Positions 53,333 to 64,000 of a DNA stretch of 64,000 nucleotides are shown piece after piece. The translations under genes were made by a program, and so were the position numbers. How positions within the stretch are numbered: position 1 is the stretch's first letter; the number at the start of each line of letters is the position of its first letter. The notes beneath the pieces are model-generated. The model was not told the origin of the DNA, ran no database searches, and saw nothing but the letters and a program-made list of their open reading frames with translations. The stretch spans positions 52,680 through 116,679 of the forward strand of contig JACCIX010000331.1 in NCBI GenBank assembly GCA_025506515.1, given 5' to 3'. The stretch comes from Flaveria trinervia (lineage: Eukaryota; Streptophyta; Magnoliopsida; Asterales; Asteraceae).

Positions 53333-55697
53333 CTGTAACACAAGACACATAATCATTAGCTTACCACATGACACAAATCAGTTCTAATTAACTTGGTTGA
53401 ATTCATTCTGGTTCATTCATACGATTGAACCATGCGACTGTGTTTAGTCGGTTGACTTGGCATGCGACTGGATTCAGTCGGGTGACTGAGCAGGCGACTG
53501 AGTTCAATCAGTTGACTGAGCCTGCGATTGGTTCAGTCGGCCGACTGAGCTCATTTGTATGATCTATTTGGCCGATTGAGCCATTCGACCAGCTCATTGT
53601 GCGATTGGAGTTCATCCTGGTGTCAAGTCGCATGACCCACTGTTCGGACGACTGAGATTTGATTTTTTAATCAATTCTTGAAATTAAACTTCGTGTAATG
53701 GTTCTTTAGACTCACATTGAATATACTAATAACCTAATAACCTTTATTTTAAAATTTTACCCGGTTTAGTTAGGTTATTAGTCCATTTAGAGTGTCGGGT
53801 CTTGTGAGGGCCAAATTCTTGAATTTTCAGTCTAATCGAGGGAATTTTTGGCATAATCACACCGCATATTACCTGTAAAATCAACACTGAAGGTTAGAAT
53901 ATCAAATAATAGGCAATTTGGGTCAGATGAAAATTTGGCAGAGTAACGGTAGGCTGTGCGATATGAGGGCGATTAGGGGGTGATGAGTTGAATGCGATCG
54001 ACTGTGGCCCTATTTATACTGAATCTGATTTCAATCAGCCGACTAGACCCATTCGCTCGGTTCATTCATGCGAATGGAATCATTCGCACATTTCCATTTG
54101 GTTGAATGGCTCATTCTACTAAGCCATTCGGGTGAATGGTTCATACTCATGTGTCATTCGGCTGTTTAGTGCATGAGTATGGTCCATTCGCATGGTTAGT
54201 CCATACTCATGGTACAGTCGTGCGATTAGATCATACTCATGATTTTGACTTTATGACCATTTCTCACATAATCCTTTTTAACTTTTGATTAAACTTTATG
54301 TGCATTTGATCATCTCAGACATGATCATTTTAACTTGAAATACTTTTGACCACCTCAGACGTGATCCTTTTAAACAATTTGTCACCTCAGACGTGACTGA
54401 TTTCACCTTTGAAAACACGTGTGGTCACCTCAGACGTGACCCTTTTAGATTATTAAATCCCTTACTGAATTCCATGACGTAGTCCGATATTAAACAAACT
54501 GAATTTGACTAAATTTAAACAAAGTAAAAGACTTAAACTTAAATACAAAACTAAACATGTTTTTGACTTTTTGTGTGAGGTGTAGATCCTACGATAGAAA
54601 TCTAATGGATTTGGTTCCAGAATAGACAGCTTCAATTAATTTTGACCATAAGTGGACCAATTCAATTTGGAATCATACAGGCAAGTCAAATGATTTAGGA
54701 CATGTTATCAACACCTTTTGATGCTCAATTCTTGTTTTTCATCTAGAGTCGTTAGCAAGTTTAGGAAATCATACTAGTACTATTAGATCCCCATATTGAT
54801 TTGGACTTTCAAGATTGTAGCCACGATGAGTGTCAGTATACTGATCCTCTTAAATCCATACACCAACTTTTGACACAGATCGGTGATAGTTTAAGGTTTG
54901 ATTATTTCAACAAGCATTTGTGGATCCCACACTTATATGGTAATCAACATTCCTCAGGAGATTTTTGAGCGGTCTCAGGGTAGTTTTCAAGAAGAAACTA
55001 TTCTTAGAACATTCAGAGAGAAGACAAGCCTCAAGTAAGTGCCATCGCATAGCAGAGAGGCGGCAAACAACAATGAAGTCTAGAATATATAGGTTATGCT
55101 TATCCTTAGGTCAGTGCCACCGCATAGCAGAGAGGCACATAACCTATCTTCTTGTATGAGCAATTTTAATCTTTTTGCACAATTCTCACCAACAATATAA
55201 GTTATTAGTTTGATTGCTTTTGCTCATATTTTGGTCTTTCGCATACATTTGTGGCGTTTATTCTGCTCATCACCTCTTATTGGAATTTGTTGATTGTGTT
55301 AACCAGGGATAAGATGTTAATCCATAGCTTATTGAACAACTTAGCTTGTTCTTGAGATCACCAATAAGGTCTAATCATCTATTGTGTTGAATCTACCGAC
55401 ATATCATCTGTGGTTAACAACCTCTAGGTCTACTTTCTTTGTGTTACCTTAGTAGTAGCTAGTTTTACTATCATTTTTCCTTTTATATTGCTCAGAGTAC
55501 ACAGACTTATGCTTTCAACTTCGCATCTTATTTTATTTAATCTTTTAGAGTCCCAAGTGATTTGTACCTGTGTACTATCATTTTCCAAAGTCATTGAATT
55601 GGTATCACAGATACGATCTACTTTCTATCAGCTAGCCTCTCTTTCTCCCTCGTTTTTTTTTATTTTTTTTATTTTTTTGTTAATGTTACTAATTGAC
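53333..55697 (-). promoter_or_regulatory. C2 spacer between pol and ORF3
   Basis: About 2.4 kb without a supported gene. It holds TGCGACTG/GTTGACTG motif arrays at 53420-53660 and 54020-54240, four CACCTCAGACGTGA palindromic motifs at 54308-54440, a 23-base direct repeat (55039-55061 and 55114-55136) next to an inverted ATAGGTTATG/CATAACCTAT pair, and a poly-T stretch at 55655-55680. C1 lacks this region. It may carry ORF3 promoter or splicing signals. Confidence 0.5.
54308..54440. promoter_or_regulatory. Cluster of four GTCACCTCAGACGTGAC-type palindromes
   Basis: Copies begin at about 54308, 54349, 54381 and 54424, spaced 32-43 bases apart. The last two are perfect (GTCAC...GTGAC arms) and contain an ACGT core typical of bZIP sites. 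They lie about 1 kb upstream of the C2 ORF3 start. A regulatory role is inferred. Confidence 0.5.
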
Positions 55698-55713
55698 CTA
55701 TTCTCCCCCTAAA
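55698..55713 (-). other. C2 polypurine-like tract after pol
   Basis: The - strand reads TTTTAGGGGGAGAATAG, as in C1 at 6077-6092. Sequence on its far side is spacer, not LTR. Confidence 0.6.
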
Positions 55714-55845
55714 ATTCTAAAACCGTAACTGATATACGTTTTTTAGGATTTTAATAGGCGACCAAATAACATTAATTTAATTAAGCTACTTAAACAAAAT
55801 AAAATAAAGATAAAATTAAAAGAAAAATGGACAATACGCATCGGA

Positions 55846-56642
55846 CTACACATGGTCATCATCAGGAATTACATCACTTTTCTTTTTAACGCCGTTGACC
55901 TCTAACAAATATAAAAAACTTGGTTTGTCAAAAGCCTTTGTATAGAGGTCAGCGCATTGAAAATCAATATTTATTTTAATTACATCGATTAAGTTCTTTT
56001 CAAAGCAATCACATATAAAGTGATATTTTATGCCGATGTGTTTGGTCTTAGGATGTTGGACCGTATTTTTAGTTACTGCAATCGCAGCAGAGTTATCAAA
56101 AAAAATAGAAGTAGAAGAGAATTTCAAACCATAGTCCCGCATTTGCTGTTGAATTAATATGATTTGTGAATAGCAACTTGTAGCAGCAACGTATTCGGCT
56201 TCACAGGTTGACAAAGCAACCGAGGTCTGCTTCTTACACTGCCAGGTCACTAATCTCCTCCCACAGAATTGACATCCTGCTGAAGTAGACTTATGGTTCA
56301 TCTTGCAGCCACCGTAATCCGAGTAACTATACGCTTTCAGCTCGAAGTCATCATCATGAGGATACCACAACCCAAGAGTTGGAGTACCCTTCAGATAATG
56401 AAAGATCCTTTTGACCCTATCAGATGGTTGACTTTTGGCTTTGCCTGATATCTTGAACATAAACATGTCGCGTACATGATATTAGGTCTTGAGGCAGTGA
56501 GATACATGAGAGATCCAATCATACCTCGGTACATAGTGGCATCGACCAGATCACCATTGGCATCGACCAGATCACCATTCTCGTTGGGTGCTACATCATG
56601 GTTTGTAGCAAGTGGAGTCCCAGCTGCGGAAGCATTCTCCAT
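55846..56642 (-). pseudogene. C2 RNase H region
   Basis: 56391-56642 has MIGSLMYLTASRPNIMYATC and a 21-base tandem duplication (56538-56579) that gives NGDLVDA twice. 55846-56466 has RIFHYLKGTPTLGLWY, KAYSYSDYGGCKMNHKSTS, CQFCGRRLVTW, STCEAEYVAATSCYSQIIL and HFICDCFEKNLIDV. A usual Asp in SDSDYGG reads Tyr (SYSDYGG). It ends in a TAG at 55846. Better preserved than C1. Confidence 0.87.
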
Positions 56643-57496
56643 GTCAAACGACTGATGATATCTCCTACATACTTGGTCTCATGTAGGAAAATCCCTTTTG
56701 GTGTCTGATCCACCTGTAACCCAAGAAAGAATTTCATCTCTCCCATGGCACTCATCTCAAACTCAGCCTTCATTACTGCTTCAAAATCTTTACATAGATC
56801 TTCGTTCTTTGAACTGAAGATTATGTCATCGACATAGATTTGAACAAGCAGTAAATCTCCATCCTTTTCTTTTATGAACAATGTACAATCAATGACACCT
56901 CTGCGAAAACCGTGTTTCACAAGGTGAGTTGAGAGTTTCTCATACCAGGCTCTAGGAGCTTGATGAAGCCCATATAGAGCCTTGCCGAGTTTGTAAACTC
57001 TGTCCTGATGATATGGATCCTCAAATCCCTCGGGTTGACTAACATACACTGTCTCTCTGATTTCACCATGAAGGAATGCACTCTTCACATCAAGTTGATA
57101 AACTTTTATCTTCATATACGATGCATAGCAAGGAAGATACGGATTGCTTCCATTCTTGCCACGGTGCGAACACTTCATTGTAGGAAATGCCCTGACTTGT
57201 CGAAATCCTTGGACAACAAGTCGAGCCTTGTTTCTGATGATCACGCCTTGATCATCTTTCTTGCATTTCAAGACCCATTTTGTGCCAATGACCTTAGCAC
57301 CTTTAGGTCCATCCACCAGAGTCCATACACCTAACTTCTTGAACTGAAGAAGTTCTTCTTGCATGGCTCTCACCCAAGCCTCATCATTTAGGGCTTCACT
57401 AACATACTCTGGCTCAACCTGAGACACAAAGCAACGATATGCACCATCATGAAGATAGCCCTTTTCCATCACTGAGGCATAATCAGCTGAATACAA
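56591..57496 (-). pseudogene. C2 reverse transcriptase
   Basis: One frame of 301 codons: MQEELLQFKKLGVWTLVDGP, GTKWVLKCKKDDQGVIIRNK, RLVVQGFRQ, a short damaged stretch near 57160-57190 (the DETFAPVAR motif is disturbed), VYQLDVKSAFLHGEIRETVY, LYGLHQAPRAWYEKLS, the intact QIYVDDIIFSSK catalytic box (about 56815-56850), and FEMSAMGEMKFFLGLQV. The order and last motif are SIRE-type. Confidence 0.88.
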
Positions 57497-58892
57497 CTGT
57501 TTCTAGTCTGAACTCCTGATCTCACATCTCCAATGACATTATCCAAAGGATGATAGACATTTAGTCATGATCCAGGAGTGGTTGGAACAACTACCTCAGA
57601 ATCAAGATTATGAACATTCGGTTCAGTATCTGAGGCAGTAGGAGTCTGAGGTTCCGAAGACGAAAAGACATCAATGTCAAATGCTTATGGACTAGCGGTA
57701 GGCGGAACCTGTTGCTCCTAATTGTTCTGATCAGTCTCCACAGCTTCTTCTTCAGAGGAAGAGTCACTATCTGCAAGTGCTCCCCCTGAGTTGGTAGATG
57801 AATCACCTTGTACGTTGGATGATGTAGATTTCTGAGATTGTGTGTTTAGAACATCATACATCATCTTTGTTGCTAATTCATCATCAGAAGTGGAGAGTGG
57901 TATGTTGAAGGACTTGAAGAATCCATCATAGTCAAAAAAGTAAGCAGGCCCTTTTCCAGCAGGTGGTGTGGTGTATCTCTGAACATCAACATTACACCAT
58001 ACTTCTACCTGACCTGTTGAGTTGTTGTAGACCCTCTTGTTCGGTATGTTGTATCCTAGAAAGATACCTTCATCAGCCTTCTCGCTGAATTTCCCCTCCT
58101 GAGTCTTCTTCAGTAGGGTACACGGAGCGCCAAATGGCTCGAGATACTCTAGATTGGGTTTACGTCGTTGTAGTAGCTCGTAACACATCTTTCCATGTCG
58201 TTTAACTATCAGAACCCGATTTAGCGTGTAACACGCATTTGCAACTACTTCATTCTATAATTGAATAGGCAGTTTTGAGTCTGCTAGCATCGTCTGTGCT
58301 GTCTCTATCAAGCTGTGATTTTTCCTTTCAGCAACACCGTTCATCTGGGGAGTGTAAGCAGAAGTGAATTGATGCATAATTCTCTTTTCCTTGCAGTAAG
58401 CCTCCATCCATTGATTCTTGAACTCGGTTTCGTTGTCTCAGCGCACTTGACGTACCTTCAACTTGTATAGGGACTCTAAAGTTGTTACCAACTCCTTGAA
58501 TGACTCAAATGTTTCTGATTTGGATTTCAGAGACTCACCCAAGTGAATCTTGAGTAGTCATCAGTAACAATATAGCAATACAAGTCACCTGCGATGCTTC
58601 TTGTACTGACTGGATCAAACAGATCTATTGTTCAAGAGGAAGTTCGATAGAGTGAACTTTCTTTTCCTTATGAGACTTCTTCGTCTATTTTCCCTTCTTG
58701 CATGCAACACAGAAATCCGGAAGTTGGAAGTTTTTGACGTTTACTCCTCTCACTAGATTATTCTGGATCAAGTGATTCATCTTCCGTGGATTAATGTGTC
58801 CCATTCTCCTATGCCAGGAGATGGATTCCTTCTCAGTAGCTTTTGACAAGAAGCACTGAACTTCATGATCTGTTTGGAGGCCTTTGATAGAT
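57497..58892 (-). pseudogene. C2 integrase and linker to RT
   Basis: 57718-58188 is open, with integrase C-terminal motifs (LEPFGAPCTLLKK, FLGYNIPNKRVYN), FFDYDGFFKSFNIPLS and a Ser/Glu-rich linker (ALADSDSSSEEEAVETD). The catalytic core at 58190-58680 is followed only in pieces: the Glu region near 58330 (PQMNGVAERKN-like) and an Asp region near 58540 with stops and shifts. The His pair of the pre-integrase finger is at about 58790-58820 (WHRRMGH). Confidence 0.78.
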
Positions 58893-59270
58893 CTAAGACA
58901 TAAGATCCTTATATCTTGATGCAGACATTAGTACTTGATCCTCCGAGATGACATAGTCCTTTTTCAGGACATAGCACTTCTTGTTGTCAAATACTACCTT
59001 AACGTCTTTATCACAAATTTGAGAAATAGAAAACAAGTTATTTTGAAGTTGTTGGATGTAGTTTACCTTATCAAACTTCACTTTCTGATTACCTACTTCC
59101 CCTTGAGCTTTGATGTACCCACCTTTGTTTCCAGCTAACGAAACATGACCTCCTTTTATCTGTTTGACGTTTGATAAGAGATCCCTATTCCTTGTCATGT
59201 GCCTGGATGCTCCGCTGTCTATAATCCATGTTTTAGTTTCAGCACTATATCGAACACCCTGCACATTCAA
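58893..59270 (-). pseudogene. C2 protease
   Basis: Frame of 125 codons with TWIIDSGASRHMTRNRDLL (catalytic Asp-Ser-Gly intact, about 59205-59240), GGHVSLAGNKGGYIKAQGE and QLQNNLFSISQICDK. The best copia protease in the window; the C1 copy has Asn in the triplet. Confidence 0.87.
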
Positions 59271-60149
59271 TTTGAAAATATTAGTTCAGGTTAGGGACCC
59301 AAGCCTCACTGGCTTGGGTTTCCAAAGACATCACATATCATAAATGTAACCTATTAACCATCTGAGGATGAGGGAAGCTCAGATGTCTTCTTGTTCTCAT
59401 TATCAGGCAATAAGGTTGATTTTTCCTTCCATAAGCCAGCTTTGTGTAAGGCCTGTTTATGATAAACAAATGACTGGCTAATGTGTTGACCTTTAGGTTC
59501 ACTATCTCTTTTAGGTGGCATTACTGAGTTCCTCTTAAAGAGCTAGGTTTTTGCTTAGGAAGTTCAACTTTCTTCTCGGTGTCTGATAGTAAGGACAATG
59601 AGACGTAATGTGTCCATACTCTCCACAACTGTAGCAAGCTCTGCTTTCGACTTTACGATTTAACTGTTTTTGTGAGATGTTGTGACACCTGGGTGACCTT
59701 ACTTTGTTTTGGTTTTGACTCTCCTTGTTTAGATGTTTTGTCTGGTTTAACAAAGTTAATTGCTTTAACAGTTTTAACATCTTTTTCTTTTCTATTTTCT
59801 GGACTTAGACATGATGCACGTGATTGGTTGACATTACTGGTCTTTTTAGGTTCAGATTTGACGGTTTTTGAACTAGACTTTATACTAACCTTTTCAAATT
59901 CCTTGTCCAGATTAACGCAAGGCATTTTACCTTTTTGCCTTTGAAGTGGCCTCCTTTTGTTTAGTACCAGATTCATTTGATGAACATGCGGAATCTGGAT
60001 CACTTACAAGAGGAGTAACACCACATGTCCTTGATTGGATTATCATTAATGGGTTTACATTTTGTGTTCATCAAGATCTCATGTGGTGGTGGAACCACTT
60101 TATTCCCAATCCTCCTCGTTGTTTCTCTCTCTCTCACTAAGTTTTGAAC
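59271..60149 (-). pseudogene. C2 gag C-terminal part, cut by S2
   Basis: 59535-59780 has an intact CCHC knuckle (CYSCGEYGHITSHC, about 59600-59645). 59653-60003 is a Lys/Ser-rich region matching C1 10092-10547. The gag is interrupted at GTTTTGAAC/T (60149/60150) by the S2 LTR; the rest lies beyond the window. Confidence 0.85.
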
Positions 60150-61062
60150 TGTTAGGATCAGTGATCTACGTTTGTTGATTACGGAGTATAGCAGCGGAAT
60201 TCTAACAATGAATTAGCCATTCACAAGAACGAAAAGATATTCAATGAAGAACAAAAACGGTTATAGATAGAGAGATTCTGCAAATAAATTTCATTCAATA
60301 TTCGCTTTCATGGGAACGGAATGTCACACTTACAATTAGGTCGACACCTCTTATATAAGAGTGTGACGTCTGCTGATGTCACTTGATAGTGACATCTAAC
60401 AGAATTATTCCAACTGAAACACCACTACTGAAGATGTCAAAACAGCTGACATCTCTTACAAAATACTAAGTGTTATCAGTTACTACACTACTGAAAAACA
60501 TAAAACTACTGACACTACAACGACTAAAGAACAAGCTCTTCAGTCGTTTTACAAAACTACTGAAGTAAAACATAAAACTACTGATATCACAACTACTGAA
60601 GAAGTACTCTTCAGCTGTTGTGACAAACTACTGAAACTTCAGTACTTGGTCTTCAGACTTGAACTTCAGACGTTTCATCAGCTGATGACTTCAGTAGATA
60701 TCATCAGCTGATGTCTTCAGTCTTTGCCTTCAGACTTTGTACACCAGTTGTTGATCTTAGCACTTGTAGACTCTTCAGCTGTTGTACTTCAGTACTTGGT
60801 CTTCAGCTTCAGCACTTGTGTTCTTCAGCTGTTCAGTCTTCACACTTGTGTTCTTCCAGCTGTTCAGCTTCAGCACTATGTTCTTCAGCTGTTGAGCTTC
60901 AACACTTTAGTCTTCAGCTGTTGAAGTCTTCAGTACTTGATCTTCAGCGGTTGAAGTCTTCAGCACTTGTCGAACTGCTGATGAAGCCTTCAGCAGTTGT
61001 TATGATATCATGTGGGACTTAGAGGTTTTCTGATCTTGGCTCAAGGTTCTTTTGGTCCAACA
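60150..61062 (-). repeat. S2 3' LTR
   Basis: TGTTAGGATCAG...GGTCCAACA on the + strand, the reverse of an S1-type LTR; more diverged from S1 than the two S1 LTRs are from each other. TATA box TATATAAG on the - strand at 60350-60357; the AACGACTGAAGAGC hairpin is conserved near 60515-60555 with one arm mismatch. Open frames at 60711-61022 are LTR read-through. Confidence 0.92.
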
Positions 61063-61113
61063 AACTCCCCTGAACCAATGCAGCCAAAACCTCTAATTGA
61101 TTTATTTTCCCAC

Positions 61114-62230
61114 TTATTGTTGGCGAATGGTTGGTCTTTTTCCTTCTTGATCAGTTGAGAGAGATGACCCATATAGCACGGCCTGGGATGAAATCTCAGA
61201 GATTTGTTTGGCAAGGTATGAATGGAACTCTGTTTTGGGGAACGGACACAGAGTTGTTATCCCATTCATGAGATCTACTTCCCCATTAGAGTCTGTACGA
61301 CTCTCGAACATAGGCCTCAAGGAGAACAACCTGTTCCTCCTTGGAGAGTTCTTCTCCTCCTCCTTCAAAGAGAACTCTGGACCAGAGTACTCGATAAGTA
61401 CTTTACATCCTGGCATTCTTCAACTCCACAGTAGTTACCTCCCTATAGACAATTCATCAAGATGAGTGTCCTCAAGGAGTAACTGGAGCTCATTCTTCTT
61501 AATGTCTTCAAGCTTCTTATATAATAACCCCCTTTGATCATCTTGTTTTCTAGTAAGGCTTGAGGGGTCATTTTTGATTGATGGAGCCTTCTTGAATTCA
61601 TCGATTATTTCCCATGGTGAGACTACAATGGCCAAACATGATTGTAGAGTCTATTGTTTTTCTAACCTGGCCATTGTATCTGTGTGGAATGGATCTTTTG
61701 TGGATTCTATAACTCACCTTGGGGTCTGGCCATACTCTCACTCTCTCCTTCTGATACTGAAATGTGTGTCTGAGAGTGTACAGCCTCTGAGCATGCCCTT
61801 TCATGGCTTGTATAGATGATGGCTGAGGAAATTCCTTGTCAACCATCTTCAGTAGTTGCTCATCGTGCTGCTTCTGCTGTTCTTCATCTTTTATCTTGAC
61901 TCTAACCGTTTCCCTTTGTGAGTCAGGTGTGATCATGAGTTGACTACTGGGTTTTGGTAGCTTTAGAACAGTAGAGAGTGGCAGACTATCATCTTCATCC
62001 CTTCTTCTTTCATCTTCTTTTATCCTCAACACCTTTCTCCTCCTTCTAGATGCATCACTGGATGATGGTTGGGTTGGTTTTTGTGGTAAAGGAATTGGTT
62101 TTGAAGGTTGAGGATTGGATTTGGGTTTTGAGATTGGTTTGGAGATTGGAGGGGTAGGCTGTTTTTGAGTGGGTGATGGGAAGGTTTTCAAGCATTTTGG
62201 GTGGAGTTTGGCTTTTGTAAGTCTTGCCAT
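61114..62230 (-). pseudogene. S2 ORF3, C-terminal part
   Basis: 61598-62230 is open: MARLTKAKLHPKCLKT, Pro-rich stretch, RRRRKVLRIKEDERRRDEDD, MKGHAQRLYTLRHTFQYQKE, VWPDPKVSYRIHKR. It aligns block by block with S1 31370-31980. 61435-61635 (KNELQLLLEDTHLDE) and 61114-61416 (YSGPEFSLKEEEK, LMNGITTLCPFPKTEF) complete the C terminus with frameshifts between. Confidence 0.7.
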
Positions 62231-63200
62231 TTCAAACCTTTTTCCAGCCCCAGCCTATCAAGTGCTTCAATGATTATCCCCTTATGAAATGCTCAGACAA
62301 ACAGATTCTGGTGGCTATAGCCAGAATGCTGTCTCTGGTCCATGAACGAATCTCCATCAATGATCTTCCTAAGTATTTGGCGATGAATCGAATCATGATC
62401 TCCAATCTCTCCTTCTCCAGCACATTACCCAGCCCATCTGTTTTGAATTTCCTCTACTTCCAACCTCCTGATCTCACTATCTAGTGTGGCTATATCAAAG
62501 CCTTGCTTGAAGAGTTGCTCAATGATTTTGTCCATGGATCGGCTATGTGTTCATCTGCATCTTTACCAGCTTTTCAAGGATTTTTCTTCAGCATTCGATT
62601 GATCACCAGCACTTTTCTTTCTTTTGTAAGTGATCAGTTGTTGTGTCCTTTTCCTTCCAACTCCTGGGTTTTCTCTTGTGCCTCTCCCTCAGTTCTTTTC
62701 TTTTCTTTTCTTTCACTGCAGTACTCTCCCCCTTTTGGATGTATTGGTGGCAGGGGTTTGTACCGCAGAAAGTTTCTTGTGCACAGCATCATCAATGAGT
62801 GGTTGTAGACTTGAGGAGATCCTCTCATCAATGGCTTTAAACAATGTCATTGATGATGGGAGTGATGAGAGGTAGGGATTGTTGGAATACAGCAACCATC
62901 TGCTCAGGGTTCTGTCCCGGAGAGATAGTGCCAAAAGCAGAAGCGGTGGAGGCTCAGTGAAGTGAGAGGGTAAAGTGTTTGGGGGACCTTCAAATGAAGG
63001 TGCCATCTGTGGGTTGGTGGGGGCAGATGGACTTACATCCTGAGACTTCTTGGCAAGCAGTTCTTGTAGTCTGCTTACCTCAGCCTCTAGGATGGTGTTG
63101 TGGGCTAGAACGTCATAGAAAAAGCCCAGGTCATCATCAGCAGATGCTGAATCACCTGACCTCCTGCTTATAGCAGGATGTACATGCACTGGGTGTAGAC
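62231..63200 (-). pseudogene. S2 ORF3, middle part
   Basis: 62713-63189 has SGDSASADDDLGFFYDVLAHNT, a heptad-like VSRLQELLAKK, a damaged Pro-rich part and AIDERISSSLQPLIDDAV, ending KRGRVLQ like S1. 62231-62500 carries the helical region matching S1 31124-31380 in broken frames (SLMEIR-type, AILATRIC-like on the - strand). Confidence 0.65.
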
Positions 63201-64000
63201 CAGGTTTAGCATGTGCCCCTTTTTTTGGAACTGGGGACTTCCAGCCTCAGGACTATGTCCTTCATCAGCTGTTGCCTCTAGTGAGGTCTTAGCTGTGTAC
63301 CAGCCTCATTCTGATCATGTGCTGATTCAGAAGAGGTGGCAGCCTCACTAGATGTTCTATACCCTATCCACACTAGGAGATAGAACTTGTAAACCTCGGT
63401 GCTGTGGGTTGTCAGAAGCATGATGATCCTCTTCCTCAATATCTGTGTTTCTACCCTTTGTTGGTGGGTGGGAGGAGGAGAGGCATGCAACTGAGTCAGC
63501 ACGTTTGCAATGATTATGGTTGGACTTTGGGGGCGGTTGCATGGGGAGATGGGGTATAAAGCAGTGTGCACCTGGGGAGGATGGTGCTCTTCAATGGAAA
63601 TCTCCTTAAGTGAGGGAGATCCCAGATGTGTGGGTACCCCTTGTGTGGTGGCTGCAGGCCCTTTTGAGAGGAATCCTGAGCGGCTATGGCTGGTAGAGTC
63701 TCTGATACTGCGGGGGGTTTAAGCCAGCAAGTATATCCTGCGTTGGTGGTACAGGAGCATCTTCAGGGGACTCATCTCCCTGAATAGCTGTTTTGGGGTG
63801 TTTTGGTTTGGTTTAGTGGGGACTTTGGTTCTGGTGGAGGAAGCTGTGGGATTCCCTATGCTTGGGCTTTAGCATTCGGGCAGCTTCTTTGAGTGTAAGG
63901 TCTAAGTTGTGCCTGGAGTATACCTCAGCCAAACAGCTGGTGCAGGGACTCCAAGGCCAACAAGGCCATCAGATTTTAATTCATCTAAAAATAATGGCCA
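63201..64000 (-). pseudogene. S2 ORF3, part of the linker and N-terminal domain (cut by window end)
   Basis: Broken frames match S1 29600-30380 in order. Near 63950 the - strand gives DGLVGLGVPAPAV, matching EGLVGLGVPATAV in S1. The N terminus, spacer and pol lie outside the window. Confidence 0.65.

Larger units (their letters stand above)
51484..60149 (-). mobile_element. C2: SIRE-type Ty1/copia retrotransposon, same subfamily as C1, with third ORF
   Basis: On the - strand: gag end, protease, integrase, RT, RNase H, polypurine-like tract, a 2.4-kb spacer and a third ORF. Protein parts match C1 closely. The right side is interrupted by S2 at 60150, so the 5' LTR is outside the window. The left side is cut at 51484 by the inverted segment, so the end of ORF3 and the 3' LTR are missing. 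Linking the third ORF to C2 rests on order, strand and the SIRE layout; no LTR is present to prove it. Confidence 0.75.
60150..64000 (-). mobile_element. S2: SIRE subfamily-2 copia retrotransposon inserted in C2 gag (continues past window)
   Basis: The LTR at 60150-61062 matches the S1 LTR in reverse, followed by the polypurine tract (- strand GGTTCAGGGGAGTTT, 61063-61077) and ORF3 blocks in the same order as S1. Pol and the 5' LTR would lie to the right, outside. The TSD cannot be seen. Confidence 0.92.

Noticed and set aside
55039..55146. tRNA or small structured RNA gene, because of repeats and an inverted pair
   Set aside because: No cloverleaf, A/B box or known RNA features; only a 23-base direct repeat and a 10-base inverted pair.
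60711..61022. 103-codon frame rich in Ser, Leu and Cys
   Set aside because: Lies wholly in the S2 LTR and comes from its CTTCAGC repeats; similar frames arise in each subfamily-2 LTR.

Overview
This window holds no recognisable host gene, tRNA or rRNA. It is plant DNA made almost entirely of nested LTR retrotransposons. Plant origin rests on Ty3 elements with chromovirus-like pol, SIRE/Maximus-type copia elements with a third ORF after pol, and primer-binding sites matching plant initiator tRNA-Met. A eudicot, probably Asteraceae, is an impression from the style of the protein families and is not proven. Element names used here: G1, G2, G3 (Ty3/gypsy, + strand); C1, C2 (SIRE-type copia subfamily 1, - strand); S1 (+), S2 (-) and one solo LTR (SIRE-type copia subfamily 2).

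Layout: G1 is the oldest host. Its 5' LTR is cut by the window start (1-2043), and a decayed gag-pol follows (2268-5378). C1 sits inside the end of G1 pol (5384-13855, - strand, TSD AGAAG). The G1 3' LTR starts at 13938 and is split at 15430 by G2 (15431-49043, TSD ATTAT). The 5' LTR of G2 is split by G3 (16035-39071), and the G3 protease gene is split by S1 (20930-33424, TSD GAGGT). This makes a nest four elements deep: G1 > G2 > G3 > S1. A subfamily-2 LTR without internal region (40873-41772) lies in the primer-binding site of G2. G2 gag-pol runs 42192-46829 and its 3' LTR 46830-49043. The G1 LTR resumes at 49044 and stops at a breakpoint at about 49490. There, about 1.95 kb of the G3/G2 LTR junction from 38.3-40.3 kb is pasted in inverted orientation (49491-51483).

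The right part is C2 (51484-60149, - strand), a relative of C1 that keeps a third ORF, then S2 (60150 to the window end, - strand), which inserted into C2 gag and shows its 3' LTR and third ORF. All polyproteins carry stops, frameshifts, deletions or damaged catalytic motifs, so none looks autonomous as written. Where recent copies can be compared (S1 LTR pair, inverted duplication), differences are mostly 1-3 nt indels, so some frameshifts may be assembly consensus errors.

Points beyond plain annotation: (1) LTRs and leaders of unrelated families carry arrays built on related cores (TGCGnnTGA, CGACTGAA); (2) in all three Ty3 families these arrays lie between consensus splice donors and acceptors inside the LTR, suggesting leader introns; (3) the SIRE-type elements keep a third ORF with a recurring N-terminal helical domain, preceded by a spacer that repeats LTR motif vocabulary; (4) two insertions are flanked by long host duplications (82 bp identical; 255 bp diverged) instead of 5-bp TSDs; (5) the inverted templated segment at 49.5-51.5 kb has 36-bp inverted arms.
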